Assembly (NCBI GenBank): GCA_944375955.1
Contig: CALWBE010000020.1
Coordinates: 1 to 56,401 of the forward strand
Reading direction: 5' to 3'
DNA: 56,401 bases
DNA from: an uncultured Clostridia bacterium
GTDB taxonomy: Bacteria; Bacillota; Clostridia; Oscillospirales; CAG-382
The notes under the pieces are model-generated. The model ran no database searches and had not been told where the DNA came from. It saw only the letters and a program-made list of their open reading frames with translations. Shown piece by piece: positions 27,551-36,836 of this stretch; the stretch's first letter is position 1, and every line of letters starts with the position of its first letter. A program made the translations under genes and the position numbers.

Positions 27551-28426
27551 CTATCTCCTGTCTGGCCTTATAAAGGGAGGAGAAACTTTTTCCGATATAA
27601 GTTCTGAATAAAGCTTTGGTTTTCTGTATGCATTGCCGTGTACTTCATTGTAACGGTAAGAGCGCAGCTCATCAATAGGAAAAGAGGCAATATATATTCC
27701 TTCGCTTTCGCCAGCTTCTATAATCAATGTATCTCTTGAACCTGCTTCATTTTCACGGTATGCGATGCCGTCAAAAGCGGAGGAATGACCGTTGCAGTCA
27801 GTTTGACCGTACGCGTAGTTTGCCGTAGCTATCCCTACCATGTTTTCAAACGCGCGTGCCCTTAGCTGAGACAATCTGTTTATTTCCATAGGACATGCGT
27901 TTGGCACTAAAATTATTTCTGCACCTTTTAACATAAGTATACGAGCACTTTCAGGAAACTCTCTGTCATAACAGATCATAGCGCCTATTTTCACTTTACC
28001 TTTTTCAGTATCAAGTTCGGATACGCTGAAATCATCTCCAGGGGTAAGATATCTCTCAACATCAAAATCGCAAGTGTGTACTTTAGAGTATTTTAAGATT
28101 TGAACTCCACGGCGGTCAAACACTGAGACGGTATTTCTGGGAAGGGGGTCATGGCTTTCCATATATGTAACAGCTATTGCCATATTTAGCTCGTGCGCAA
28201 GTTCTTTAAACTTATTTACAAAAGCGCTGCCGTCAGATACGGAATTTTCCATATTTTTTTGCACGTCTGGGAAAATTTGATATCCGCAGTTCCACATTTC
28301 CGGAAATAATGCTATATCACAGCCAGCATTTTTCGCTTTTCTGCAAAATATTTCACCTTTTGCCATGTTTTCAATTTGCGATTGACACGGAGTCATCTGC
28401 AAAAGCGCGACATTTATATTTTCCAT
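27551..28426 (-). CDS. Carbon-nitrogen hydrolase (nitrilase superfamily)
   Basis: A 291-residue amidase-type enzyme. The Glu-Lys-Cys triad is visible as Glu in LFPEMWNCGYQ, Lys in KYSKVHTCDFD and Cys in MICYDREFPESA. GDDF and the LVPNACPMEINR segment also fit the family. ATG 28426 is preceded by GAGGAT. It precedes the FAD oxidoreductase and likely shares its transcript. The amide or nitrile substrate is unknown; N-carbamoyl-putrescine-like or omega-amidase activities are possible. Confidence 0.9.
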   Translation of the reverse strand: MENINVALLQMTPCQSQIENMAKGEIFCRKAKNAGCDIALFPEMWNCGYQIFPDVQKNMENSVSDGSAFVNKFKELAHELNMAIAVTYMESHDPLPRNTVSVFDRRGVQILKYSKVHTCDFDVERYLTPGDDFSVSELDTEKGKVKIGAMICYDREFPESARILMLKGAEIILVPNACPMEINRLSQLRARAFENMVGIATANYAYGQTDCNGHSSAFDGIAYRENEAGSRDTLIIEAGESEGIYIASFPIDELRSYRYNEVHGNAYRKPKLYSELISEKVSPPFIRPDRR

Positions 28427-28538
28427 AGATCAATCCTCTTATTTTTTACAGTTTATATATTTAAATTATTATAAAATATTTTAGATATAAAATCAATAGT
28501 ATATCTTTATGGTAATTTTTAAATAATTTTTAAGGGCA

Positions 28539-28567
28539 TTGACAAAAAGCGTCTTAAATGATATCAT
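28539..28567 (+). promoter_or_regulatory. Promoter for the dockerin protein gene
   Basis: TTGACA (28539-28544), a 17-base spacer and TATCAT (28562-28567), about 75 bases before the coding start. Confidence 0.7.
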
Positions 28568-28642
28568 ATTATTGTATATTTTTTGATAAAGTATATGTTT
28601 TCAGTACAAATCAATATAATTTTAAAATAGGATGTGAGATTT

Positions 28643-30508
28643 TTGAAAAAAAGGTGCAGCGCTTTTGTTATTGCAGTCCTAATGGTTGTTTTTTCTGCCA
28701 TTACGGCGATAACTGTTCTGGGATCTGAAGTAAATACAGCGGTGGATATTTACGGCATAGAGTATGCACTAAACGGAGATGGCAGCGGCGCTGTAGTTGT
28801 CAATGGGCATAATGCGGTCGGTTCTGTTACAGTGTCCGAAAGTGTAGAAATAGGCGGAAAAACATATTCTGTAACTGAAATTTCTGCCAAAGCATTTAAA
28901 GGATCAGTTATAGAATCTGCAGAGCTTCCGGCAAGCATTGTAAAAATTGGAGATGAAGCTTTTGCAGAATGCTATAATTTGTCAAGCGTTGAATTCAACC
29001 TTGGAACTGTTTCTATAGGAAATAAAGTTTTTTCCGGGTGCAGTGAGCTTGCATCATTTTCCGGAGCAGACAATGTGATTTATGTAGGCGCAGGGGCGCT
29101 TGACGGTACAATATGGTATAGGAACAGCTCAAGAAGCAACGTGCCGGTTTATCTCGGGAAAAGCCTTTACCGCTATTTGGGAGTTGATTCACCGTCGGTT
29201 TTTTCGATAAAAAGCGGTACGGTATCTATTTCCCCATATGCTTTTGAAAACAGAAAATATTTGCTGAATGTGAATATTGACAATGTAGTAATTATAGGCA
29301 CAGGTGCTTTTAGAGGGTGTACTTCACTTACGTCTTTACCGATAAACGACAAAATTGAATATATAGGAGATTCGGCTTTTGACGGATGCTCAAACATATC
29401 CGGAGACATTGTTTTCCCGGAAACGGTAAAATATATAGGAGGATATGCTTTCCGAGGATGCGGTATCACTTCTGCAGATCTTTCAAGTACAGGAATAAAT
29501 TGTGTATCAAACTGCCTCTTTAATTCATGCGGGGCGCTTGAAGCAGTATATCTTCCTGAGAGTGCCGTATCAATCGGATATGCAGCTTTCAGTAATTGTA
29601 CGTCACTTTCGTCAGTATCGGCTCCTTTAGTTAAATCTGTCGACTACAATGCTTTCCGCGGATGTTCTGCACTCTATGACAAGAGCTCATTCGAATCAGT
29701 TGAGTTTGTTGGAACAGGAGCTTTTGATGGTACAGGCATATATTCCGAAGCTGGAGGAAAAGCATTAACTGTCGGAAGTGCATTATACAAAACGGAAGAG
29801 TCTGAAATCTCAAAATTTATAGTTGAAAACGGGATAAAGCAAGTATCTCCATATGCTTTATACAACGCGGATTCATTGGAACTGCTTGTACTTCCCGAAA
29901 CGCTTGACAGAATATACGCTGACAGTATCCCGTCAAACGAATCGACTGAAATATACGTTTTTGCGACTGCAGACGAGGTATATGAGGATCTTTCCGGATT
30001 AAGTGCAGGAACTGTTTATATCCCCCAGGGAAAACAAGTTGAGAATGAAAATATTAAAGTCGGATATATAACCGGAATTTCTGTGTCAAAGATGCCTGAT
30101 AAGGTTGAATACGATTCAGATGAACAGTTTGATCCATCCGGAATGGTTATAGAATTAAACACAGTTCTTGACGATACCCAAAAAAGCATAAATATTGCCG
30201 ATCTTGGATATGCACCAGAATATGAATATAATTTTGTAAGTTCTTTAATTGTAAAAGTAAAATATTGTGGATATACAGTTGAAATAGAAATGATGGTATC
30301 AAGAGATACTGTTCCTGGGGATCTTAATTCCGACGGAAAAGTAAATACAGACGATATAGTGCTTATGAGGGCATATCTTGGAGGACTTATAAACGATGAG
30401 GCAATAAATACCGAAGCGGCTGATATAGACGGCACGCCGGGAATAAGTACAAACGATCTTGTTATGCTTAGAAAGATCATAGCGGGGCTTTTAGTTATTT
30501 CTGAATAA
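28643..30508 (+). CDS. Secreted BspA-type leucine-rich repeat protein with dockerin
   Basis: A 621-residue exported protein. A signal peptide occupies about residues 1-28. Residues 70-460 are BspA/LRR_5 repeats, seen in phrases such as IGDEAFAECYNLSSVEF, IGTGAFRGCTSLTSLP and IGYAAFSNCTSLSSV. A bacterial Ig-like (group 3) domain follows at about 470-555. The last 65 residues are a dockerin type I-like module with two calcium-loop repeats, GDLNSDGKVNTDDIVLMRAY and ADIDGTPGISTNDLVMLRK. TTG 28643 is chosen because AGGA lies ten bases upstream; a GTG at 28634 is too close to it. The product is probably displayed or attached outside the cell through a cohesin partner. Confidence 0.88.
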   Translation: MKKRCSAFVIAVLMVVFSAITAITVLGSEVNTAVDIYGIEYALNGDGSGAVVVNGHNAVGSVTVSESVEIGGKTYSVTEISAKAFKGSVIESAELPASIVKIGDEAFAECYNLSSVEFNLGTVSIGNKVFSGCSELASFSGADNVIYVGAGALDGTIWYRNSSRSNVPVYLGKSLYRYLGVDSPSVFSIKSGTVSISPYAFENRKYLLNVNIDNVVIIGTGAFRGCTSLTSLPINDKIEYIGDSAFDGCSNISGDIVFPETVKYIGGYAFRGCGITSADLSSTGINCVSNCLFNSCGALEAVYLPESAVSIGYAAFSNCTSLSSVSAPLVKSVDYNAFRGCSALYDKSSFESVEFVGTGAFDGTGIYSEAGGKALTVGSALYKTEESEISKFIVENGIKQVSPYALYNADSLELLVLPETLDRIYADSIPSNESTEIYVFATADEVYEDLSGLSAGTVYIPQGKQVENENIKVGYITGISVSKMPDKVEYDSDEQFDPSGMVIELNTVLDDTQKSINIADLGYAPEYEYNFVSSLIVKVKYCGYTVEIEMMVSRDTVPGDLNSDGKVNTDDIVLMRAYLGGLINDEAINTEAADIDGTPGISTNDLVMLRKIIAGLLVISE

Positions 30509-30567
30509 TATATTAAGACCAATATTGTTTCAAACGACGAAAATAATATAATGTTTGTAATTTCTTA

Positions 30568-30597
30568 TTGACAAGTACTTATTGTATATTGTATAAT
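30568..30597 (+). promoter_or_regulatory. Promoter for the cohesin-like protein gene
   Basis: TTGACA (30568-30573), an 18-base spacer and TATAAT (30592-30597). It gives the gene its own transcription start after the dockerin gene. Confidence 0.78.
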
Positions 30598-30633
30598 GTA
30601 AATAAATAATCAGTAAATCAGAGGATGGATTTT

Positions 30634-31812
30634 ATGAAAAAGACTATTTCTTTTGTCCTGGCAATAATCATTTTATGTATAACTGCCGTATCAATGCCGG
30701 TAAGTGCAGAAGCAGTCATTCAGAAAGTTACGATTGACGCTCCGGCAGATACCATTGTTGTAAAACCCGGAGATAAAAATGTAGAGGTTACATGGACTAT
30801 CACCGAGAATGAAGGCTGGGGCATATTTAAATGCTATGTTGAATTTAACGGAGATGTATTTTCATTTGTTCCCGGAGAACAAGTAGTTGCCGGACAGGGC
30901 GAGGGACCTTTTGAATTCTTTAAGGGTGATATAGTAAAATATCTCCAGAATATGGGTGTTGTAACTCCTAATATATATGGAATCCAGTCTGGCGTAGATC
31001 CTACGATAACAAAAGACCGCAGTTCATTTCTTATTGAAGGAAAAAGCAATACAGACGATGTAACCGCAACTGGTGACTTCTTTACTATCTATCTTAATAT
31101 AGCTGATGACGCTCAGCCTGGAATATATGATATAAAAGTTATAGTTGATGAAAATAACTGTTCTTCTATGAAAGGACCGTCAGTTGCTGTTCCTTCTATA
31201 ACATTCGGCACTGCAAAAGTTGAAGTAAGCGGCGGTTCTGAAATATCTCAAAATGATCCGAGACTGAATGTTGAAGGAGCTCAGATCCGTGTTCCGTCAT
31301 CTGTCGGAAATCTTCCTGAACAGGGCATTAGGTTTGTAAGCACTATTACACCAGATCTTTATAACATACTTAAAGAAACCGATTCGCTTCCTCAGACAAG
31401 CAGTGATAAGGGCGTAGGATTTGGAACAGTTGTGCTTCCTACATCTATGATACCTGCAGGTGAGAGTCTTACAAAGGAAACAGAGAATGCGGCAATTGTT
31501 CCGGCAGTATGGCTTTTCGAAGCTCCGACTGATACTGCGGTAACTTATACAGCATGCATGGTAGATATTAAGAAAGAAAACTACACTAAAGAATATACAG
31601 TTGTTCCTTATGTAACATACATGGACGAAGGAAAAAAAGTGACTTTGTACGGCGACTCATATTCTACAAGTATTTTTGAAGTTGCAAAGGCAGTTTTTGA
31701 GGATGAAAGCAATACAGAATATATTAGAGAATATGTATATAATAATATACTTCGCGTTGTAGATCCCGACACATATCCTGAAGATGGATGGACCGGAATA
31801 TATAGACCTTAA
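30634..31812 (+). CDS. Secreted protein with cohesin-like N-terminal domain
   Basis: A 392-residue exported protein. Signal peptide about 1-25 (ending PVSAEA). Residues 30-190 form a beta-rich module that begins VVKPGDKNVEVTWTI and ends with DFFTIYLNIADDAQPGIYDI; this pattern resembles cohesin or carbohydrate-binding beta-sandwich domains. Residues 205-385 are a second domain opening with VEGAQIRVPSS and EQGIRFVSTI, seen in other Clostridia surface proteins. There is no membrane anchor or sorting signal. ATG 30634 follows GAGG. The neighbour upstream encodes a dockerin protein, which supports the cohesin reading, but the assignment is tentative. Confidence 0.72.
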   Translation: MKKTISFVLAIIILCITAVSMPVSAEAVIQKVTIDAPADTIVVKPGDKNVEVTWTITENEGWGIFKCYVEFNGDVFSFVPGEQVVAGQGEGPFEFFKGDIVKYLQNMGVVTPNIYGIQSGVDPTITKDRSSFLIEGKSNTDDVTATGDFFTIYLNIADDAQPGIYDIKVIVDENNCSSMKGPSVAVPSITFGTAKVEVSGGSEISQNDPRLNVEGAQIRVPSSVGNLPEQGIRFVSTITPDLYNILKETDSLPQTSSDKGVGFGTVVLPTSMIPAGESLTKETENAAIVPAVWLFEAPTDTAVTYTACMVDIKKENYTKEYTVVPYVTYMDEGKKVTLYGDSYSTSIFEVAKAVFEDESNTEYIREYVYNNILRVVDPDTYPEDGWTGIYRP

Positions 31813-31874
31813 GCAAGTATAAAACGTAAAAATAGAAAATGGTATAAGCTTTGTTTATTAAAAAAGTGATTTAT

Positions 31875-31907
31875 ACGGTACGGCATAATTTGCCGTACCG
31901 TTTTTTA
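31875..31907 (+). terminator. Terminator after the cohesin-like gene
   Basis: ACGGTACGGCA (31875-31885) pairs with TGCCGTACCGT (31891-31901), followed by T-rich sequence. Confidence 0.92.
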
Positions 31908-31923
31908 TTATGCATAAACATAA

Positions 31924-31948
31924 GAGAGAACAGCTACGCTGTTCTCTC
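31924..31948. terminator. Second hairpin downstream, possibly bidirectional
   Basis: GAGAGAACAGC (31924-31934) pairs with GCTGTTCTCTC (31938-31948) around TAC. A T6 run follows on the plus strand. It may back up the first terminator or end the convergent deacetylase transcript. Confidence 0.7.
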
Positions 31949-32071
31949 CTTAGTTTTTTGCCTTAATGCTTCAGTAATTAAAAGAAGCGTATTAAAGGCA
32001 AGATATCATGAATATATGCTTGTTGGATGCAAAACATGATATTTTACAAATTTAAAACAATATGGCCGATT

Positions 32072-32794
32072 TTACATACTCATTAGTTCCGAAACGGTTA
32101 CAAATTTATAGCCTTTATCGGAAAGTTCCGACAATATTTTTTCAAGTGCTTCAGGAGTCGGGCTTTTGTTTACGTTATAGTCGTGAAAAAGAATAATATC
32201 TCCGTCTTTCAGGTTTTTAAGAACTGAAGAGACAATACAGTTTACAGAAGGACAAGCCCAGTCTCGGGTGTCTTGTCTCCAAGACCAAAGAACTGCGATA
32301 CCGTCCATTTGTTCAAGTTCGCTTACTATGCTGTTGCTGAGATAACCTCCGGGAGGTCTAAAAAGGACAGGGGCTTCACCGGTTATATCTTCAATAATGT
32401 CTCTAGTCTTTTGAATTTCGTCAAGAAATTGGGAGGCGGATATTTTTTTCAGATCAGGATGAGTATACGTGTGATTGCCTATTTCATGTCCGCGGTCATA
32501 CTCTTCCTTTACAATATCTCTGTATTGTTCAGCGTTTTCACCGATTACGAAAAATGTTGCTTTCGCATCATATTTGTCAAGGATATCGAGTATCTGCATT
32601 GTATATTGAGGATGAGGTCCGTCGTCAAATGTGATAGCGATACATTTTTCTGCCGAACGGTTCGCGACTATTAAATTGCTTTTTCCCGCTTCGAACTCAT
32701 AATCGCTTATTTTATCAGCATAAGCTGATAAAGTGGTAGCGGTAACAAGGATGAAAGCGAAAAACAAAAATACTGTTTTTAACCTTTTTTTCAT
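32072..32794 (-). CDS. Polysaccharide deacetylase (NodB domain)
   Basis: A 240-residue exported deacetylase that removes N-acetyl groups from peptidoglycan or a similar polymer. After a signal sequence (about 1-26), the NodB domain shows TFDDGPHP (from residue 55), the zinc HTYTH (108-112), RPPGG and ILFHDYN. All catalytic motifs are present. It starts three bases after the stop of the PdaA-like gene, in a two-gene unit. PdaB-like and chitooligosaccharide deacetylase-like functions are both possible. Confidence 0.92.
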   Translation of the reverse strand: MKKRLKTVFLFFAFILVTATTLSAYADKISDYEFEAGKSNLIVANRSAEKCIAITFDDGPHPQYTMQILDILDKYDAKATFFVIGENAEQYRDIVKEEYDRGHEIGNHTYTHPDLKKISASQFLDEIQKTRDIIEDITGEAPVLFRPPGGYLSNSIVSELEQMDGIAVLWSWRQDTRDWACPSVNCIVSSVLKNLKDGDIILFHDYNVNKSPTPEALEKILSELSDKGYKFVTVSELMSM

Positions 32795-32797
32795 AAT

Positions 32798-33568
32798 TTA
32801 CTCAAATTCATCAAGAGAGCAGAATTCATATCCTCGGTTTTTCATTTCGGTTATTATATCATCTAAAATTGCGGCATTTGTCGCAGATGTCGGATGAAGA
32901 AGTATGACACAACCGTTGTGAATACGTGACAGAACAAGCTCTTTTGCTTTTTGGGTATCAGGCTGTTTATTATTATCCCAGTCGGCATAAGCGACGCTCC
33001 ATAAAACTGTCTTATAACCTAATTTCTGTGCGTACTCAAGAGTTTTTTCTGAAAATTTACCTTCAGGCGGTCTGAAATATTTAGACATTTCTAAACCTGT
33101 TTGATCACGGTAAATATTTTCAACACCTTCAATTTCCTTTTTAAAATTATCAAAATCCGCTATTTTTGTCATATCTCCATGAGTAGTAGAGTGGTTGCAT
33201 ACGAGGTGGCCTTCGTCAATCATACGCTGAATAAGCTGCGGATTTGCGGTAATAAAATGAGGAAGCACAAAGAAAGCTCCTTTAACATCTTGTTTTTTAA
33301 GAGTATCGAGGATTTTTTCAACATTACCGTTTTCATAACCTGCGTCAAAAGTAAGATAAGCTTTCTTTTGATCAGGATTTCCGAGATAAATGGTGTCATA
33401 GTTGTCTATAATGTCACGCGCCTCAAAAGAATTAGGTTGTTGTTCGTTTTTTGTCGGAACGGTATACCATGAAAAACACAAATCGCTTTGGTTTGAAGCA
33501 TAGCATACCAGAGTGGATGTGACGGCAATTGCGAACGAAAGTGCTGCTGTTAAAAATTTTTTTCGCAA
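32798..33568 (-). CDS. PdaA-like polysaccharide deacetylase
   Basis: A 256-residue secreted NodB-family protein. The signal peptide is about residues 1-25. TFDAGYENGN (from 73) replaces the usual TFDDGP, a change typical of PdaA enzymes that make muramic delta-lactam in spore cortex. The zinc motif HSTTH is at 126-130, and RPPEGKF and ILLHPTSATN complete the site. TTG 33568 is preferred because GGAGGTGA lies five bases upstream; a GTG at 33577 overlaps it. The cortex role is inferred from family only. Confidence 0.88.
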   Translation of the reverse strand: MRKKFLTAALSFAIAVTSTLVCYASNQSDLCFSWYTVPTKNEQQPNSFEARDIIDNYDTIYLGNPDQKKAYLTFDAGYENGNVEKILDTLKKQDVKGAFFVLPHFITANPQLIQRMIDEGHLVCNHSTTHGDMTKIADFDNFKKEIEGVENIYRDQTGLEMSKYFRPPEGKFSEKTLEYAQKLGYKTVLWSVAYADWDNNKQPDTQKAKELVLSRIHNGCVILLHPTSATNAAILDDIITEMKNRGYEFCSLDEFE

Positions 33569-33780
33569 CTTTTTCACCTCCGAGAAATATTCTGCGGAAT
33601 TTTTAAAAAAATAAACTATGAAAAAACATGAAAATATTTTTTAAGCCATGTTACAAATGGATCAAAGCCCTTGAATTTTGTATAAAAGTATTATATAATA
33701 TAAAACAGAAATTAAACGGCAGGAAAAAATTACAAAAAGCTCTGTCGAGAACTGTGATAAAGAAAGGACAAACAAATCAA

Positions 33781-34989
33781 ATGAAAATTCTTGTGATCAA
33801 TGCGGGAAGCTCGTCGATAAAGTATCAGCTTATCGACATGGAAAAAGAAGAAGTTCTTGCGAAAGGACTTTGTGACAGAATCGGTATATCAGGAGGAAAT
33901 TTCAAGCATAAAGTTCCGGGAAGAGAAGACTATAAGATAGAAGTAGACATGAAGAATCACGAAGAGGCAATGAATCTTGTGATAAAGACTCTCACGGATG
34001 CCGAGTATGGAGTTATTTCATCAATGTCAGAAATAAATGCCGTAGGACATAGAGTATTACACGGCGGGGAAAAATTTTCCGGATCTGTAATAGTAGACAA
34101 AAATGTAGTTGAGGCTATAAAAGAATGTTTTGATTTAGGTCCTCTCCACAACCCGCATAATTTGACCGGAATACTTGCATGTGAAAAACTGATGCCCGGA
34201 GTTCCGCAGGTTGCTGTTTTTGATACTGGATTTCATCAGACTATGCCCGATTATGCGTATATGTATGCACTGCCTTATGAATATTATGAAAAGTATAAGA
34301 TACGCCGTTATGGTTTTCACGGCACATCACACAGATATGTCAGTGCAAGAGCAGCCGCAATGCTGGGAAGAGATCCGGAAGGCTTAAAAATTGTGACTTG
34401 CCATCTTGGCAACGGCTCTTCTATATGTGCTGTTAAAGACGGAAAGTGTTATGACACCACAATGGGACTTACGCCTCTTGAGGGAATTATAATGGGTACA
34501 AGATGCGGAAGTATAGATCCTGCAATTATTCCTATAATCATGAAGAAGGAAAATCTAAGCCCCGATCAGATCGATATGATAATGAATAAAAAATCAGGTA
34601 TACTCGGAGTTACCGGAGGAGTTACGAGTGATAATCGTGATATCGAGGAAGGAGCTAAGAACGGAAATAAACGCTATCAGCTTGTAGAATCGATGTTGTG
34701 TCATCAGCTTACTAAATATATAGGAGGTTATGCTGCGGCAATGGGAGGACTTGACGCTGTTGTATTTACCGGCGGAATAGGCGAGAATAATCCTCATTAC
34801 AGAACAAGAGTCGCAGAAAAGCTTGCATTTATGGGAGTTGCCATAGATGAAGAGATCAATGAAAAAGCAAAGCGCACAAGTGTTGAATATGATATTTCGG
34901 CAAAGGACGCAAAAGTAAGAACTCTTGTTATTCCTACGAATGAAGAACTTATGATTGCGCGTGATACGCTTGAGTTGGTATCAAAATAA
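33781..34989 (+). CDS. ackA: Acetate kinase
   Basis: A 402-residue enzyme that makes ATP and acetate from acetyl phosphate. The N-terminal MKILVINAGSSSIKYQL, NPHNLTGI, HGTSHRYV, CHLGNGSSICAV and VFTGGIGENN motifs are all present. ATG 33781 is the family start; the reading frame extends 51 codons upstream but with no resemblance to the family. A phosphotransacetylase gene, often adjacent, is not here. Confidence 0.97.
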   Translation: MKILVINAGSSSIKYQLIDMEKEEVLAKGLCDRIGISGGNFKHKVPGREDYKIEVDMKNHEEAMNLVIKTLTDAEYGVISSMSEINAVGHRVLHGGEKFSGSVIVDKNVVEAIKECFDLGPLHNPHNLTGILACEKLMPGVPQVAVFDTGFHQTMPDYAYMYALPYEYYEKYKIRRYGFHGTSHRYVSARAAAMLGRDPEGLKIVTCHLGNGSSICAVKDGKCYDTTMGLTPLEGIIMGTRCGSIDPAIIPIIMKKENLSPDQIDMIMNKKSGILGVTGGVTSDNRDIEEGAKNGNKRYQLVESMLCHQLTKYIGGYAAAMGGLDAVVFTGGIGENNPHYRTRVAEKLAFMGVAIDEEINEKAKRTSVEYDISAKDAKVRTLVIPTNEELMIARDTLELVSK

Positions 34990-35066
34990 TAATATAAAGA
35001 ATATATAAAAAGTGCTTTGTTTGACAAATTGTAATAAAGCATTAAACGAAAGGTAAAAGGAAAAAA

Positions 35067-35336
35067 ATGAAAGCAGTCATAACCGTTACTGGAAAAGACA
35101 CAAAAGGAATAATTGCAAAAGTGAGTTCCCGGTGCGCAGATTTCGGGGCAAATATTATAGATATATCACAGAGTGTACTTAAAGAATATTTTGCAATGAT
35201 AATGCTTGTGGAGATAGACGAACTGTCAATAAGTTTCGGCCAGTTTGTAGATGAGCTTAAACTGCTTGGCGAACAAAACGGACTTCTTATACAGGCTATG
35301 CATGAAGACATATTCAACTCTATGCATAGGATATAA
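35067..35336 (+). CDS. ACT domain protein (UPF0237)
   Basis: An 89-residue single ACT domain (AVITVTGKDTKGIIAKVS), a fold that binds amino acids and regulates enzymes. Twenty bases later comes a UPF0210/DUF711 protein; the two genes are paired in many Bacillota and Archaea. It probably modulates that partner, but the ligand is unknown. Confidence 0.92.
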   Translation: MKAVITVTGKDTKGIIAKVSSRCADFGANIIDISQSVLKEYFAMIMLVEIDELSISFGQFVDELKLLGEQNGLLIQAMHEDIFNSMHRI

Positions 35337-35356
35337 GATTCCGGAGGTAGTCAAAA

Positions 35357-36715
35357 ATGCTTGATACAAAAGATATCCTTGAAACTATTAATATGATACG
35401 TGAGGAACACCTTGATGTCAGAACGATAACAATGGGTATTTCTCTGCTTGATTGCCAGACTGGTTCAAATAAAGAAACATGCCGCAGAATATATGACAAG
35501 ATCACTAAATGTGCAGAAAAGCTTGTAGAGACCGGATGTGAAATAGAAAAGGAATACGGAATACCAATTATTAACAAACGTGTATCTGTCACACCTATAT
35601 CTATTGTAGGAGGATCAGGCTCATCAGACGATTATGTTGAGATAGCAAAAACACTTGACCGCGCTGCGGACAGTATAGGCATAAATTTTCTCGGAGGTTT
35701 TTCTGCGCTTGTACATAAAGGAATAACAGCGAATGACAGGTGTTTGCTTGAAGCGATTCCTGAAGCGCTTGCCTTGACAGAAAAGGTATGCTCGTCGGTT
35801 AATGTCGGAACTACGCGGTCCGGAATAAATATGGACGCAGTAAAGATATGCGGAGAAAACATAAAAAAACTTGCTTATCTTACACGCGAAAACAATTCTA
35901 TCGGATGCGCAAAACATGTCATTTTTGCGAATGTGCCTGAAGATAATCCTTTTATGGCAGGGGCATTTCATGGAGTAGGAGAGCCGGAGACGGTTATAAA
36001 TGTCGGTGTATCCGGTCCTGGAGTCGTGAGAAGTGCGCTTGAACGTGCGGAAGACTGTGATTTTTCCGGTCTTGCCGATATTATAAAAAAGACGGCATTT
36101 AAAGTTACCCGTATGGGACAGCTTGTTGCTGTAGAAGCCTCAAAAAGGCTCGGAGTTCCGTTTGGAATTGTCGATCTTTCTCTTGCTCCGACGCCCGAGG
36201 TGGGAGATTCAGTAGCGCATATACTTGAGGCGATGGGACTTGAAAGCTGTGGAGCGCCGGGAACAACTGCTGCACTTGCGATGCTCAATGATGCAGTAAA
36301 AAAAGGCGGATCGATGGCGTCGTCTCATGTAGGGGGACTTTCTGGAGCATTTATACCTGTGTCTGAAGACCGCGGCATGATAGACGCCGTAACACGCGGG
36401 TCATTGACGCTTGAAAAGCTGGAAGCGATGACATGCGTATGTTCTGTCGGACTTGATATGATAGCTATCCCGGGAGATACGTCTGCCGAGACTATATCGG
36501 GTATCATCGCCGATGAAGCGGCGATAGGCATGATCAACAGCAAAACGACGGCTGTACGTCTTATTCCTGCATATGGTAAAAAAGTCGGTGATAGTGTCGA
36601 GTTTGGCGGACTTTTGGGATATGCGCCGATTATACCGGTAAATAAGTATTCATGTGAAAAGTTTATAAACCGTGGAGGAAGAATTCCTGCACCTATACAT
36701 AGCCTTAAAAATTAA
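35357..36715 (+). CDS. UPF0210 (DUF711, PFL-like) protein
   Basis: A 452-residue member of the UPF0210 family, structurally related to glycyl radical enzymes such as pyruvate formate-lyase but of unknown activity. Visible features include [42 protein letters not shown] and [19 protein letters not shown] precedes the start at good spacing. It forms a conserved two-gene unit with the upstream ACT protein. It lacks a recognisable glycyl-radical loop, so it is unlikely to be a true PFL. Confidence 0.93.
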   Translation: MLDTKDILETINMIREEHLDVRTITMGISLLDCQTGSNKETCRRIYDKITKCAEKLVETGCEIEKEYGIPIINKRVSVTPISIVGGSGSSDDYVEIAKTLDRAADSIGINFLGGFSALVHKGITANDRCLLEAIPEALALTEKVCSSVNVGTTRSGINMDAVKICGENIKKLAYLTRENNSIGCAKHVIFANVPEDNPFMAGAFHGVGEPETVINVGVSGPGVVRSALERAEDCDFSGLADIIKKTAFKVTRMGQLVAVEASKRLGVPFGIVDLSLAPTPEVGDSVAHILEAMGLESCGAPGTTAALAMLNDAVKKGGSMASSHVGGLSGAFIPVSEDRGMIDAVTRGSLTLEKLEAMTCVCSVGLDMIAIPGDTSAETISGIIADEAAIGMINSKTTAVRLIPAYGKKVGDSVEFGGLLGYAPIIPVNKYSCEKFINRGGRIPAPIHSLKN

Positions 36716-36784
36716 ATATTAAAGACAGGCCTTTTCAGGTTATTGTTCGCACATTAAATCTATAATAATGAAATAGCATAGCAA

Positions 36785-36815
36785 AGAGGGCAGCATAGCA
36801 TGCTGCCCTCTTTTG
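36785..36815. terminator. Bidirectional terminator between convergent genes
   Basis: AGAGGGCAGCA (36785-36795) pairs with TGCTGCCCTCT (36801-36811), flanked by A and T runs, between the UPF0210 gene and the acyl-CoA ligase fusion. Confidence 0.92.
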
Positions 36816-36836
36816 ATATATTTATATAAACAATTA

